Below are positions 30,049-38,728 of a DNA stretch of 45,963 nucleotides, one piece after another. The position numbers were made by a program, and so were the translations under genes. The stretch is taken from the NCBI GenBank assembly GCA_003134045.1, contig PLAH01000042.1:9823-55785 (forward strand). The letters run 5' to 3'. A model generated the notes under the pieces. It worked only from the letters and a program-made list of their open reading frames with translations, searched no databases and had not been told where the DNA came from. The number at the start of each line of letters is the position of its first letter. Positions within the stretch are counted from its first letter, which is position 1. The stretch is from Gammaproteobacteria bacterium. Its GTDB lineage: Bacteria; Pseudomonadota; Gammaproteobacteria; Steroidobacterales; Steroidobacteraceae.

Positions 30049-31004
30049 GGCCTCGAACCTCGCCGGCCGCGCCGCGCGGTCGCGGTTGGCGCCATGCCCG
30101 GAACGTAATCTTCCGAGATGAGCTCCCGGCAATGGCGCTCGAACACCTCGGCGAGCCGCGTCTTCTTGAGCTGCTTGAGCGTCGCGATGCCGATGCGCAA
30201 CGGCGGCTGATCGCCGGCCAACGCCACCCGGTGCAAGCGCCGCCCGTCGAGCGCGACATCGGCTCTGGGCCGCACGTTCCCGAGCGAATAGCCCAGGCCG
30301 TTGGCCACCATGCTGCGCACCACTTCGAACTTGGCGGAGGACCATGCGATATTCGGCTCGAGGCGCTCGCGGATGAACAGCGCCAGAAAGTATTCCCGGC
30401 TCATGGGCAGATCGAGCAGGACCAGGGGCAGCGCCGCCAATTGCGAGAGTTTGACCGTGCGCTCGCGCGCGAACGGATGCGCGGCGCCGAACAAGGCGTA
30501 AGGGGGCAGCGTGGCAAGCGGCAAGAAGTCCATGTCGTCGCTGATCTGCAGGTCGTAGGTGATGGCCAGCTCGATCTGCGCCTCGCGCAGTTTGCTGAGC
30601 AGCCCTTCCTGATGTCCTTCCTGCGAGCGGATTTGAGTATCGGGAAAGGCCTTCAGGAAAGCTTGGACGAGCTCCGGCATCACGATGGGCGCCAGCGTTG
30701 AAAACCACCCCACCGACAGCTCGCCGCGCATCTGATGACCGACATCGGCGGCGGCGCAGTACAACCCTTCGGCCTGTTTCAACAATTGCTTCGCCTCGCG
30801 CAGCAGGGTTCGGCCCGCGGGGGTGAGCGACAGACCCTGGGCGTGGTGCCGCAGGAACAACTGCACATCGAGTTCGCGCTCGATGTGCGAAATCGCCGTC
30901 GAGATCGCCGGCTGCGAAATGCTGGCGCGCTTCGAGCCTAAGGTGATGCTGCCGGTCTCGGCGGCGGCGATGAAATAGGCCAACTGCCGCAGCGTGAACT
31001 TCAT
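30045..31004 (-). CDS. LysR-family transcriptional regulator
   Basis: About 319 residues from MKFTLRQLAYFIAAAETGSIT. The N-terminal winged helix-turn-helix (1-60) includes KRASISQPAISTAISHIERELDVQLFLRH. The C-terminal effector domain (about 90-295) resembles the periplasmic binding fold. Start 31004 is preferred because it matches LysR N-termini; the in-frame ATG at 31040 would overlap DUF1028. Unusually for LysR, it lies inside the operon it probably regulates, on the same strand, and its stop overlaps the next start as ATGA. Its likely operator is the dyad at 33819-33843. Confidence 0.92.
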   Translation of the reverse strand: MKFTLRQLAYFIAAAETGSITLGSKRASISQPAISTAISHIERELDVQLFLRHHAQGLSLTPAGRTLLREAKQLLKQAEGLYCAAADVGHQMRGELSVGWFSTLAPIVMPELVQAFLKAFPDTQIRSQEGHQEGLLSKLREAQIELAITYDLQISDDMDFLPLATLPPYALFGAAHPFARERTVKLSQLAALPLVLLDLPMSREYFLALFIRERLEPNIAWSSAKFEVVRSMVANGLGYSLGNVRPRADVALDGRRLHRVALAGDQPPLRIGIATLKQLKKTRLAEVFERHCRELISEDYVPGMAPTATARRGRRGSRP

Positions 31005-31020
31005 CGGGCGGCGCGGATCG

Positions 31021-31695
31021 TCATGGATTGCCGGGAACACCGAAGGCCGGCGCGCCGCCGGGATTCAGCGCGCGCTCGACATACGCGTCGATCTGCGGCG
31101 CATACACATCCCATATCTCGGTCAAGGCGGCAATGGGATCCGCCTCGCTCCAGTCGACGCGCAGATCGACGATGGGCCAGGACACCTCGCCCGTCACCAA
31201 CAATCCGGCCGAATGCACGGGGCCCGCCTCGCCGCCGCGCTGCGCCCCCGCGCGCAGCGCCGCCAGCAGCCGCGCGCCGAAATGCCCCGCCGCCGCTTCG
31301 AAGGCGGCAACCATGGCGGCGGGAACATCGTCCCGGGCGAGCAGATTGCCGGCGGCGGCCGAATTCTCGCCGAGCGCAACACCCACGATGCCCAGCGCCT
31401 GCGATCCGCTGTGCGCCGCCGCGGGCCCGCTCCTTCCCAGGACCAGCAACTGCCGATAGGCCGCGTGCGGCGTACTCGCGAGCACCTCGCCGAGAGCGGC
31501 CGCCGCGCTTGCGCCGCCCGCGAGCGCCCGCAGCAGGCGCGGCCCCAGCGCGGGATCGGTGATGTTTTGCGTGGCGACCACGCCGGCGCCGGCCAGTGCG
31601 TGGGCGCAGCGCGCCGCCACGGCGGGCGACGACGAGGCGATCACCATGCCGAACATCCGCGCGTCCGGCGAGCGCGCCACCAATGAGAAGGTCAC
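31021..31695 (-). CDS. DUF1028 (Ntn-hydrolase-like) family protein
   Basis: A 224-residue protein starting with GTG at 31695: MTFSLVARSPDARMFGMVIASSSPAVAARC. This is the DUF1028 pattern, assigned to the Ntn-hydrolase superfamily (COG3342). Removal of Met1 would expose Thr2 as the possible N-terminal nucleophile, as in many members; activity is unproven. NITDPALGPRLLRALAGGASAAAAL and the C-terminal WSEADPIAALTEIWDVYAPQIDAYVERALNP are also family-typical. It lies 34 bases after the RidA-like gene and could hydrolyse an amide or related bond made in the pathway. Confidence 0.9.
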   Translation of the reverse strand: MTFSLVARSPDARMFGMVIASSSPAVAARCAHALAGAGVVATQNITDPALGPRLLRALAGGASAAAALGEVLASTPHAAYRQLLVLGRSGPAAAHSGSQALGIVGVALGENSAAAGNLLARDDVPAAMVAAFEAAAGHFGARLLAALRAGAQRGGEAGPVHSAGLLVTGEVSWPIVDLRVDWSEADPIAALTEIWDVYAPQIDAYVERALNPGGAPAFGVPGNP

Positions 31696-31729
31696 GGTCA
31701 GTGCGCCCCACGCGAGGGTGCAATGTGCC

Positions 31730-32152
31730 TCACGTGCCGGTCCCCTCGGGTATCACCGCGATCACGTCCACTTCGACCAGCCATTCGGGGCGAGCCAAGC
31801 CTGCGACCACGATGCCGGTGGACACGGGGTACACGCCCTTGAGCCAGCGGCCGATGACGCGGTACACCGGTTCGCGGAACCGCGCATCGGTGAGGTAAAT
31901 CGTCACTTTGCAGATGTGCCCGAGAGTGGCGCCGGCTTCGCTCAACAGCTGTTCGATGTTGGCCATCGCCTGTTCCGTTTGCGCGGCGGCATCGCCCACC
32001 CCGACGTTGACCGCGGTGTCGAGATCCTGGCCCACCTGACCGCGGACGAACACGGTGCTGCCGCGTGCCACCACCGTCTGGCACAGATCGTTGTCGAGCT
32101 TCTGCTCCGGGTAGGTATCGCGGGTGTTGAACTTACGGATTCGGGTGTGCAT
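31730..32152 (-). CDS. RidA-family protein lacking the catalytic arginine
   Basis: A 140-residue protein of the YjgF/YER057c/UK114 (Rid) fold, with TVVARGSTVFVRGQVGQDLD, AAAQTEQAMANIEQLLSEAGATLGHICKVTIYLTD and the C-terminal segment VYPVSTGIVVAGLARPEWLVEVDVIAV. In RidA proper, the matching stretch reads FPARSCVEVA, where Arg105 holds the imine substrate carboxylate. Here Arg is replaced by Ser111 and Cys by Gly. Members without this Arg (Rid4-Rid7 types) have no imine deaminase activity in published tests of the family. The start at 32152 has GGAG 6 bases upstream. It lies 98 bases downstream of the monooxygenase gene. Confidence 0.9.
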   Translation of the reverse strand: MHTRIRKFNTRDTYPEQKLDNDLCQTVVARGSTVFVRGQVGQDLDTAVNVGVGDAAAQTEQAMANIEQLLSEAGATLGHICKVTIYLTDARFREPVYRVIGRWLKGVYPVSTGIVVAGLARPEWLVEVDVIAVIPEGTGT

Positions 32153-32250
32153 GGAGGACTCCGTGAAAAAAGGCGCGGCAATGGCCGATGAATTCGTGCG
32201 CGGCGCCGCTCGAGGAACGTCCCTTGGGTGGCGCGAGCAACCCCGACCCC

Positions 32251-33768
32251 TCAGGCGGCCGCTTCGGCGGCGCCGGCGGCGGGCTTGGGCTTGAAGTCCG
32301 CCGTGCTCATGACCCGCTCGGACAGCCCGGCCGCCTTCCTCACGAAGTCGAGCGGACCGTCCCAATCGAAATTGCGATACACCGCCGCCAAGTGCGCGTA
32401 GGGCGGCGCCTGGGCGAACAACTGGAACGTCAAGCGATGCCCCGCATAATCGGAATTGAGCAAGTCGCGCGCGAAGGCCAGCAACTTACGCCGGTCGTCC
32501 GCAATCCAATTCTCGTTCACGCTGTAGAACTTGTCGAGCCACGGCTTGGTCGCCGGCGATTCGAACGCAGCCTTGTCGGGCGTCACGCAAATCTGTCCGC
32601 CGCACAGCTCGCGCGCAATGTGCATCATTTCATGCAGCTGCGAACAGGCAAGCACGCGTCCGGTGTACAGCAGGGATTGATTCGGCATGAGGAGTCCTGC
32701 CGGACTTCGCTCGGCCATCACCACGGAGGCGGTCAGATGGGCATTGATGCCTTCGCGATACACCGCCAATTGGGATAGCTTTTCCTGCACCGCCTGCTGC
32801 TTGTCGAGGCCCGTCTGGCGCGCATTGAACAGCGCGGCGCCGATCATCATGTCCGCCATCTTGAGGTTTCTCTGCACGAAGGCGAAAGCCGAGTAGCGAT
32901 GCAGCGTGGCGCGAATGAACATGGCGGCCTTGGTATGCCGATAGAACAGCACGTTCTCCCACGGGATGAGCACGTCGTCGAAAATGACCAGCGCGTCGAC
33001 CTCGTCGAACTTGTTCGACAGCGGGTAGTCGGCCGCCGGTGCGCGCCCCGCAAAGCCGGTACGACAGATGAATTTGAGATTGGGCGAGCCCAAATCGCAG
33101 ACGAAGCCGACGGCGTAGTCCGACATCGCCGAGCTTCCCCAGTTGGCGATGGTCGGCTTGGTGAAGGCCTGATTCGAGTAGGGAGCGGCGGTCTCGTACT
33201 TGGCGCCGCGCACCACGATGCCGGCGTCGGTTTCCTTGACGACGTGCAGCAGCATGTCCGGATCCTGTTCCTGCGGCGGCTTCGAGCGGTCGCCCTTCGG
33301 ATCGGTGTTGGCGGACACGTGGAACGGATCGGCCTTCAACACCTTGTCGATATGGCGCCGGATGTTGACGGAGAATTGCGGGTCCACTTCGTTGAGGACG
33401 TCCTGGCCGTCGAACAGCGACCACATCTCGCCCACCGTCTCATCGCCCACCCGCGTGACCACGCCGCCGATGTCGTCGAGCACGGCGTCGGTCGCGCGGC
33501 GCTTGTCCACCCAGTCCTGCTGCGTGCGCGGCAATTTGTTGGCGACGGCATTCCATTCGCCCGCGTCCTGGTAGGACAGAATGTCGCGCGTGGCCGCTTC
33601 GTGCTGCATGTCGTAGATGCGCGCGCGAATGTCGATCAACGGCTTCAACATCGGATTGCGCGTGACATCCTCGACGAGTTCGCCGTTGATGTACACCTCG
33701 CGGCCGTCGCGGATGGAATCCCTGTATTGCTCACCGGTTCGGATCATGACGTACTCCACAGGATTCAT
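32251..33768 (-). CDS. HpaB/PvcC-family FADH2-dependent monooxygenase
   Basis: A 505-residue protein of the 4-hydroxyphenylacetate 3-hydroxylase large-component family. The N-terminal half includes TDPKGDRSKPPQEQDPDM (155-172) and GIVVRGAKYETAAPYSNQ (183-200). The C-terminal half is the acyl-CoA-dehydrogenase-like helical domain (YSAFAFVQRNLKMADMMIGAA, then LCGGQICVTPDKAAFESP). Such enzymes hydroxylate, dehalogenate or denitrate phenols and related rings using FADH2 from a separate reductase. No flavin reductase gene is in the window, so it must borrow one. It follows the TonB receptor gene by 111 bases that contain a 25-bp dyad. Substrate unknown. Confidence 0.93.
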   Translation of the reverse strand: MNPVEYVMIRTGEQYRDSIRDGREVYINGELVEDVTRNPMLKPLIDIRARIYDMQHEAATRDILSYQDAGEWNAVANKLPRTQQDWVDKRRATDAVLDDIGGVVTRVGDETVGEMWSLFDGQDVLNEVDPQFSVNIRRHIDKVLKADPFHVSANTDPKGDRSKPPQEQDPDMLLHVVKETDAGIVVRGAKYETAAPYSNQAFTKPTIANWGSSAMSDYAVGFVCDLGSPNLKFICRTGFAGRAPAADYPLSNKFDEVDALVIFDDVLIPWENVLFYRHTKAAMFIRATLHRYSAFAFVQRNLKMADMMIGAALFNARQTGLDKQQAVQEKLSQLAVYREGINAHLTASVVMAERSPAGLLMPNQSLLYTGRVLACSQLHEMMHIARELCGGQICVTPDKAAFESPATKPWLDKFYSVNENWIADDRRKLLAFARDLLNSDYAGHRLTFQLFAQAPPYAHLAAVYRNFDWDGPLDFVRKAAGLSERVMSTADFKPKPAAGAAEAAA

Positions 33769-33818
33769 GAGGTTCGCGGCCCCCGCAAGAGCGGCCTCGA
33801 GAGGCTCATGATGCTCGA

Positions 33819-33843
33819 TCGCTAGCTTTATACAAACTAGCGA
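33819..33843. promoter_or_regulatory. 25-bp dyad, candidate LysR operator
   Basis: A perfect inverted repeat, TCGCTAG (33819-33825), 11-base spacer, CTAGCGA (33837-33843). It lies about 50-75 bases upstream of the monooxygenase start. On the minus strand the spacer contains TATAAA, a possible -10 element. Arm length, spacing and position suit a dimeric regulator, probably the LysR protein of the operon. Confidence 0.55.
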
Positions 33844-33879
33844 AAAATTGCTATCTGCTTTCGAAAAACAGAGGCAATC

Positions 33880-36357
33880 CTACCAGCCCTTGAACGAATA
33901 CCCCACGGTAAACCCGATGGTGCGCGGCCGCGACACGATGGCCTGGTAGTTGGGCCCGTAGTTCGACGGATCCGAGAAGGAGTTGATCCCCACGCGGTTC
34001 GTCAGATTGTCCACGTACACCGTTCCCATCCAATGCGAGATGGCATAGGTCGCGCGGGCATCGACCATGGTGTAGCCCGGCACCTTCGGAATCGTGGCCG
34101 ACAAGGCGGGAATGACGACGCTCTGATAATGCGCGTTCGCGGCGAAGCGCATTTCGCCGCCGCCAAGCTCGATGTGGCCGTACTCCAGCCCCAGCGCCAC
34201 GCTGCTCTTCGGGGTGCCCGGCAACGGCCCGCCCGCCGGCGGCGGCGGCACGGACAGGCCTTCGGCGGCCAAGTCCGAAAACGACGTGAGCTTGGTCTGA
34301 TCGTAGGTGTATTCCAGCTGTGTGGAGAAATGCTCCGTGAGCCTGTAGTACAGTTCCGTCTCGAAGCCGCGGCTGTAGGCGTTGCCGACGTTGATGCCCG
34401 CCGGCAGTACCAGCGGCGTCAGCTGCGCGCCCTCCTGCACGTTGTGCCACTGAATGTCGTAGATGGCGGCCGAGTAGCGGAAGCGATTGGCGATGGTTCC
34501 CTTCGCCCCGATTTCGTAATTGTCGGCCTTGTCCGGTTCCACCTTGGAAAGGCGCGGATCCGTAACGTATTGACCCTGTAACTCGCTTGGCGGCAACGCG
34601 TTGACACTGCCGCGGCGAAAGCCCTGGGACCAGGTGGCGTAGACCAAATTGGTTCGATCGATCTGGTAGGCCGTATTGATCTTCCACAATGCCTTGCGCC
34701 ACGAGTCGCTCAAGCTCGCGTTGGCGATGGGAGCCGGCGGAGGACTCAAGGCGCTGAACAGCAATCCGGTCTGCTGCGACTGCGTCAGCGTTTGCTTGAA
34801 CAGCCGGGTTCCGCCCGTGACGCTCCAATCGGAGGTCACATGCGCCGTCAGTTCGCCGAACGCCGCCATGTCCTTGAAGTGCGTTTCGAAGTCGCCGATG
34901 TAGGCCTGATCCTTGACGAGAGGAATGCCGTCGACCTTTTGGATCGGACTCGAGCCATAGGCCTCGCCCAATCCGCATTGTGATGGGTCGACGCCGTTGC
35001 CCACGCCGTACGTAGGCACGCAGGCGTTGAAGTAGTCGTAATACCCAGGGTAGTACTCGTGTTCGTTGATGATGGTGGTTTGATGCTTGAAGAAGAGCCC
35101 GCCCACCCAATCGAAGGTTCCGCCGCCCTTGGACGCCAGACGCAGTTCCTCCGCCCACGGCTTGTCGTCGAGCTGGTCGTGACCGGTCACCAGCACGCGC
35201 GGATTGGCGCCGTAGTACGCCCCATAGAACGGAAAGAAGGAATACAGATTGGTCAGGTCGCTGCTCGACTGATTGTTGTGATGCGCGTACGAACTGTTCG
35301 ACGTCAGGGTCGCAAACCCCAAGTCCCCTTCCAGCGTGAGATCGAATAGGTCGACCTTGTCATACGTGGTCGCCTGGGTGTGGTCGGCCGACGTCAGCGA
35401 TTCGACGCCGTATTCGGGCGCCGCATACGGGAAACCGTTCGCCGTGGAGACCTGGTAGTGATACGAGAGCTGGGCCTTGAACTCATCGCTCGGTTTCCAC
35501 AACGTGGAAATGCGCGCGGTTCGATAGCCGTAGGAATTCGTGCCGTCCTTCGAATACGTCGCCGGCTTACTCAGCAGATTGCCGGGCTGCGCGGAAACCG
35601 GCGCGCCCGAAGAATCGAGAACGTACAGCTTGGGCTGGTCGATGAAGCCTGCCTCATCCGTCCAGCTGGCGTTCAACCTGACGGCCAGCGTGTCGGAGAG
35701 CGGCAGGTTCAACATGGCGCTGATGTCTTGGTTGGTCGCGTGCGTGTGGTCGGTCTTGCTCATGCCCGCCTCCACCTTCGCATCGAACGCGCTCGGATCG
35801 GGGGCGTTCTGCACGAAACGAATCGTGCCCCCGAGCGAGCCCGAGCCGTACAACGTGCCCTGCGGCCCACGCAGAATTTCCACGTGATCGAGATCCTGCA
35901 GCCGCAGGTTCACGAACAACGCCGTGTCGTCCACATAGGTCGCGACCGGCGGCACGATGGGCGTGGCGAGAGCCACCTGGCCGCCCGTGGCTTCGCTGTT
36001 CAGGCCGCGAATGATGAGCGTCGCCCCGTTGACGCCGCCGAACGGGCCCTTGTCGGTCACGTTCACGCCCGCCATCGACTTGGCGAGACCGCTCAAGTCG
36101 CTGATACCCGCCTGCTCCAAGCTCGCGCCCGTCACCGCCGTGATGCTGATCGGCAGATCCTGCGCCGAGACCGCACGCCGCGTCGCCGTGACAACGACTT
36201 CTTGCAGCGCGTTCTCTTCGGCGACATCGGCCATCGATGGCGTGCCGTACAACGCAGTGAGCACCGCCGCGCTCAACGTCGTCACGGTCCCCATTGGGTA
36301 GCCGCGCCGCCGCGAAGTCGCAGATAGTCTTCCGCCCGCGCGAACACGCATCTTCAT
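33880..36357 (-). CDS. TonB-dependent outer-membrane receptor
   Basis: An 825-residue receptor. The long basic N-terminus and signal sequence (MGTVTTLSAAVLTALYGTPSMA from Met22) are followed by the TonB box and plug (EVVVTATRRAVSAQDLPISITAVTG, VEILRGPQGTLYGSGSLGGTIRFV) and a beta-barrel ending in RPRTIGFTVGYSFKGW. The barrel is of the large family used for non-siderophore substrates in Xanthomonadales and Sphingomonadales. The start has GAGGG about 7 bases upstream. It is the first gene of the co-directional operon and should import its substrate across the outer membrane. A dyad CGGTTAACCG (36398-36407) lies in the leader. Confidence 0.95.
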   Translation of the reverse strand: MKMRVRAGGRLSATSRRRGYPMGTVTTLSAAVLTALYGTPSMADVAEENALQEVVVTATRRAVSAQDLPISITAVTGASLEQAGISDLSGLAKSMAGVNVTDKGPFGGVNGATLIIRGLNSEATGGQVALATPIVPPVATYVDDTALFVNLRLQDLDHVEILRGPQGTLYGSGSLGGTIRFVQNAPDPSAFDAKVEAGMSKTDHTHATNQDISAMLNLPLSDTLAVRLNASWTDEAGFIDQPKLYVLDSSGAPVSAQPGNLLSKPATYSKDGTNSYGYRTARISTLWKPSDEFKAQLSYHYQVSTANGFPYAAPEYGVESLTSADHTQATTYDKVDLFDLTLEGDLGFATLTSNSSYAHHNNQSSSDLTNLYSFFPFYGAYYGANPRVLVTGHDQLDDKPWAEELRLASKGGGTFDWVGGLFFKHQTTIINEHEYYPGYYDYFNACVPTYGVGNGVDPSQCGLGEAYGSSPIQKVDGIPLVKDQAYIGDFETHFKDMAAFGELTAHVTSDWSVTGGTRLFKQTLTQSQQTGLLFSALSPPPAPIANASLSDSWRKALWKINTAYQIDRTNLVYATWSQGFRRGSVNALPPSELQGQYVTDPRLSKVEPDKADNYEIGAKGTIANRFRYSAAIYDIQWHNVQEGAQLTPLVLPAGINVGNAYSRGFETELYYRLTEHFSTQLEYTYDQTKLTSFSDLAAEGLSVPPPPAGGPLPGTPKSSVALGLEYGHIELGGGEMRFAANAHYQSVVIPALSATIPKVPGYTMVDARATYAISHWMGTVYVDNLTNRVGINSFSDPSNYGPNYQAIVSRPRTIGFTVGYSFKGW

Positions 36358-36480
36358 TGGGTATCCCTCATTATAAATTTATCGAACGCCGTCGCGTCGG
36401 TTAACCGGCTTAACTTTGCTGCTCGATCCAGCTCCGTCTCGCCGATGCCACCATGGCCGCCGACACGGGTAAAGCGGTCC

Positions 36481-36508
36481 TTTATAACGTTGTGGTTCTG
36501 AAAAACAA
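36481..36508 (-). promoter_or_regulatory. Candidate promoter of the TonB receptor operon
   Basis: Read on the minus strand: TTGTTT (36508-36503), 16-base spacer, TATAAA (36486-36481). A start near 36474 gives a leader of about 115 bases. An isolated TATAAT at 36375-36370 has no -35 partner and is too close to the ATG. Confidence 0.4.
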
Positions 36509-37019
36509 AATCATTTGCGCGGTATTTGCACGTTGCACGGCGTTGGTGCGTTTTCTCGAAACCCGCTATTTTTCTGCGCCATCGCGGTGCTCAAACGGAA
36601 CTGCGTAAAACGCCGTGTGGAACGCGCACCGTGCGAATACACGACGTGGCGGCGCGTGGCGGCGCGCTCGCGCATGGTGCAGCGCTGGCGCCCAATGAAT
36701 TCAAACCCAAGCGCAAAAATCTTAGGAAATTTTGCGAAGTCCGGACTGCGCGATACCCGCTTTTTCTTTCTCGCCACACTTTGTGGGGGACGACCTTGCG
36801 GTCGATAAACGGCAAGATGGCACGCGCATGGCGACCCCTTCTGACCGGCGCCTGCGCGACGCCGGCCCCATGGCTGAAGTCGGTCGGCGCGTGGCGCTCT
36901 AGGCGCAGCGGCACGGCCACCCGGACCTAGCCGGCGACGTCGAGGCTGGACGCCGAAATCGCCACGCCCACGCCATCCTCAGCAGTATGGACGGGAAGAT
37001 CGCTTACGAAGGGAACTGA
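36509..37019. other. Non-coding gap between the receptor operon and tRNA-Leu
   Basis: No ORF with a plausible start, RBS or family match is seen. The first part is AT-rich, then a GC-rich part follows. A small hairpin (CGACC at 36790-36794, TTGC loop, GGTCG at 36799-36803) is the only local structure noted. The open frame at 36511-36777 on the minus strand has a lysine-rich beginning but no RBS and looks spurious. Confidence 0.5.
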
Positions 37020-37048
37020 TTGACAAGCAGGGGGCGGGTGCGTAGATT
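37020..37048 (+). promoter_or_regulatory. Candidate sigma-70 promoter of tRNA-Leu
   Basis: ATGACA (37020-37025), 17-base spacer, TAGATT (37043-37048), with transcription expected near 37055 and a short 5' leader before the tRNA at 37078. A GC-rich stretch follows the -10, as is common for stringently controlled tRNA promoters. Confidence 0.45.
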
Positions 37049-37077
37049 TCTGCGCCTCGCGCTAGGCGACCCATCTT

Positions 37078-37162
37078 GCCCAGGTGGCGGAACTGGTAGA
37101 CGCGCTGGTTTCAGGTACCAGTGGAGCAATTCGTGGAGGTTCGAGTCCTCTCCTGGGCACCA
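37078..37162 (+). tRNA. tRNA-Leu (anticodon CAG)
   Basis: An 85-base tRNA with complete cloverleaf parts. Acceptor GCCCAGG (37078-37084) pairs with CCTGGGC (37152-37158). The anticodon stem CTGGT/ACCAG (37105-37109, 37117-37121) holds the loop TTCAGGT with CAG at 37112-37114. The T-arm contains GGTTCGAGTCC. A discriminator A and encoded CCA end it. The long variable arm fits a class II tRNA-Leu. It stands exactly where the sequence composition changes, so its 3' end is a possible integration site. Confidence 0.97.
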
Positions 37163-37540
37163 AGTCGTTTTTCTTAATATATTTCAATAGGTTAGGTTTC
37201 TACGATGGGACTCGAACCTAGCTCGGTTGCCCCGCGGCGTCCACCACCGATTTCGCTGCGACGTGACATCCGCCATGTTTCGTGGCGACCTCTCTATATC
37301 GCCAGGGCTGGGAAACCAGCGGCACCTAGTGCGGCTTAGCATGCGTTTTGGAACAGATTCCGATGCCCCCGATAGGCCCCGGACACGCGGCTGATTTCGC
37401 ACACATGCTCTCGCGTTGCCCGGATGAGTGTGAACAGGCGTCGAACTTTGGTCAACGTTGCGAGATGCTGCCCTCGATGAATCCACCACTTGCGATGCCG
37501 ACCGGCGGCTAAACCAGACGCCTGTCCACAGGCCGCGAGG
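37163..37540. other. Non-coding stretch at the island edge
   Basis: 378 bases between tRNA-Leu and the thiolase stop without a credible ORF, integrase or direct repeat of the tRNA end. It begins with an AT-rich piece (about 37167-37195). One minus-strand frame (37184-37489) is open but lacks an RBS and family features. It contains the inverted T-arm copy at 37208-37219. Confidence 0.5.
37208..37219 (-). repeat. Inverted 12-base copy of the tRNA-Leu T-arm core
   Basis: The plus strand reads ggactcgaacct, the exact reverse complement of aggttcgagtcc in the tRNA T-arm (37137-37148). Flanking bases do not pair as a T-stem, so this is not part of an intact second tRNA. It may be a remnant of a tRNA gene, of an attachment site, or chance. 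Confidence 0.45.
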
Positions 37541-38728
37541 TCAGACGACCTCGAATAGTCCCGCACCACCCATGCCGCCGCCGATGCACATTGTCACGAC
37601 CACGAACTTCACACCACGGCGCTTTCCCTCGATGAGTGCATGGCCGGTCATGCGGGCACCGCTCATTCCGTACGGGTGACCGATGGATATTGCACCTCCA
37701 TTGACATTCAGTTTTCTCGGATCGATCCCGAGCTTATCGCGACAGAAGATGACTTGGACGGCAAACGCTTCGTTGAGCTCCCATAGCCCAATGTCATCTA
37801 TTGTCAGTGCGAAGCGTTTAAGGAGCTTCGGCACTGCGAACACCGGACCGATGCCCATCTCGTCCGGCTCGCACCCGGCAACGTTCATACCGCGGAAGAT
37901 TCCCAGCGGTTTCAGATTCTTTTTTTCCGCGTAGCGTGCATCGGCAACGACGCAAGCACTTGCACCATCGGAGAGCTGGCTGGCGTTGCCCGCTGTGATA
38001 ACGTGTGGCTCCCCGCGCACCGGTTTCAGGGCAGCGAGCCCCTGCAAGTTCGTATCGGGTCGGTTACCTTCGTCCTTTGTCAAAGTAACCTTCGTGTGGT
38101 CGATCACTGCACCGGTGCTTCTGTCGTACACCGCCATCGACGATTCAAGCGGTACGATCTCCTGGTCGAAGCGGCCGGACGATTGCGCCGCGGCTGTGCG
38201 ACGCTGGCTCTCCAGCGAGTACTCGTCCTGCGCCTCGCGCGAAATCTTATAGCGTGACGCGACGATTTCGGCAGTGTCGATCATCGGAAGGTACATGTTT
38301 GGTATGACCTGTATCAGGTTCTCGTCCTGACTACGGTATTGGTTGGCGTGTTCGTTCTGAACCAAACTGATTGACTCTAGTCCACCAGCAATAGCCAGCT
38401 CAAACTCGCCCGTCATGATGCGCGTTGCGGCGATTGCGATTGCCTGCAGACCGGAGGCGCACTGCCGATCAATCGTCGTACCCGACACCGTAACCGGCAG
38501 GCCAGCCAACAGCGCCGCTTGTCGCGCGACGTTGAAGCCGCTCGTGCCCTGCTGTAGCGCACATCCAAGGACAACATCGTCAATTGTCTGCGGTTCCACC
38601 CCAGAACGCGCTACAGCGTGCCGGATGGCATGCGACGCGAGACGCGGACTCGAAGTGTCGTTGAATGCTCCGCGATAGGCTCGACCGATCGGTGTTCGTG
38701 CCGTGGAAAGAATGACAGCGTCGTTCAT
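37541..38728 (-). CDS. Thiolase (acetyl-CoA C-acyltransferase family)
   Basis: A 395-residue thiolase. The catalytic set is intact: nucleophile Cys90 in [12 protein letters not shown], His351 in [17 protein letters not shown], and Cys381 in [13 protein letters not shown], with NEAF near 319-322. It could cleave a beta-ketoacyl-CoA (degradative) or condense acetyl-CoA (biosynthetic); the nearby acyl-CoA ligase and esterases favour degradation. It is transcribed away from the MFS gene. Codon use is less GC-biased than in the core genes to the left. No other beta-oxidation genes are in the window. Confidence 0.95.
   Translation of the reverse strand: MNDAVILSTARTPIGRAYRGAFNDTSSPRLASHAIRHAVARSGVEPQTIDDVVLGCALQQGTSGFNVARQAALLAGLPVTVSGTTIDRQCASGLQAIAIAATRIMTGEFELAIAGGLESISLVQNEHANQYRSQDENLIQVIPNMYLPMIDTAEIVASRYKISREAQDEYSLESQRRTAAAQSSGRFDQEIVPLESSMAVYDRSTGAVIDHTKVTLTKDEGNRPDTNLQGLAALKPVRGEPHVITAGNASQLSDGASACVVADARYAEKKNLKPLGIFRGMNVAGCEPDEMGIGPVFAVPKLLKRFALTIDDIGLWELNEAFAVQVIFCRDKLGIDPRKLNVNGGAISIGHPYGMSGARMTGHALIEGKRRGVKFVVVTMCIGGGMGGAGLFEVV

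Noticed and set aside
36511-36777. Minus-strand 88-codon frame beginning MARKKKRVSR
   Set aside because: GTG start without an RBS, no domain pattern, and it crosses the probable receptor promoter.
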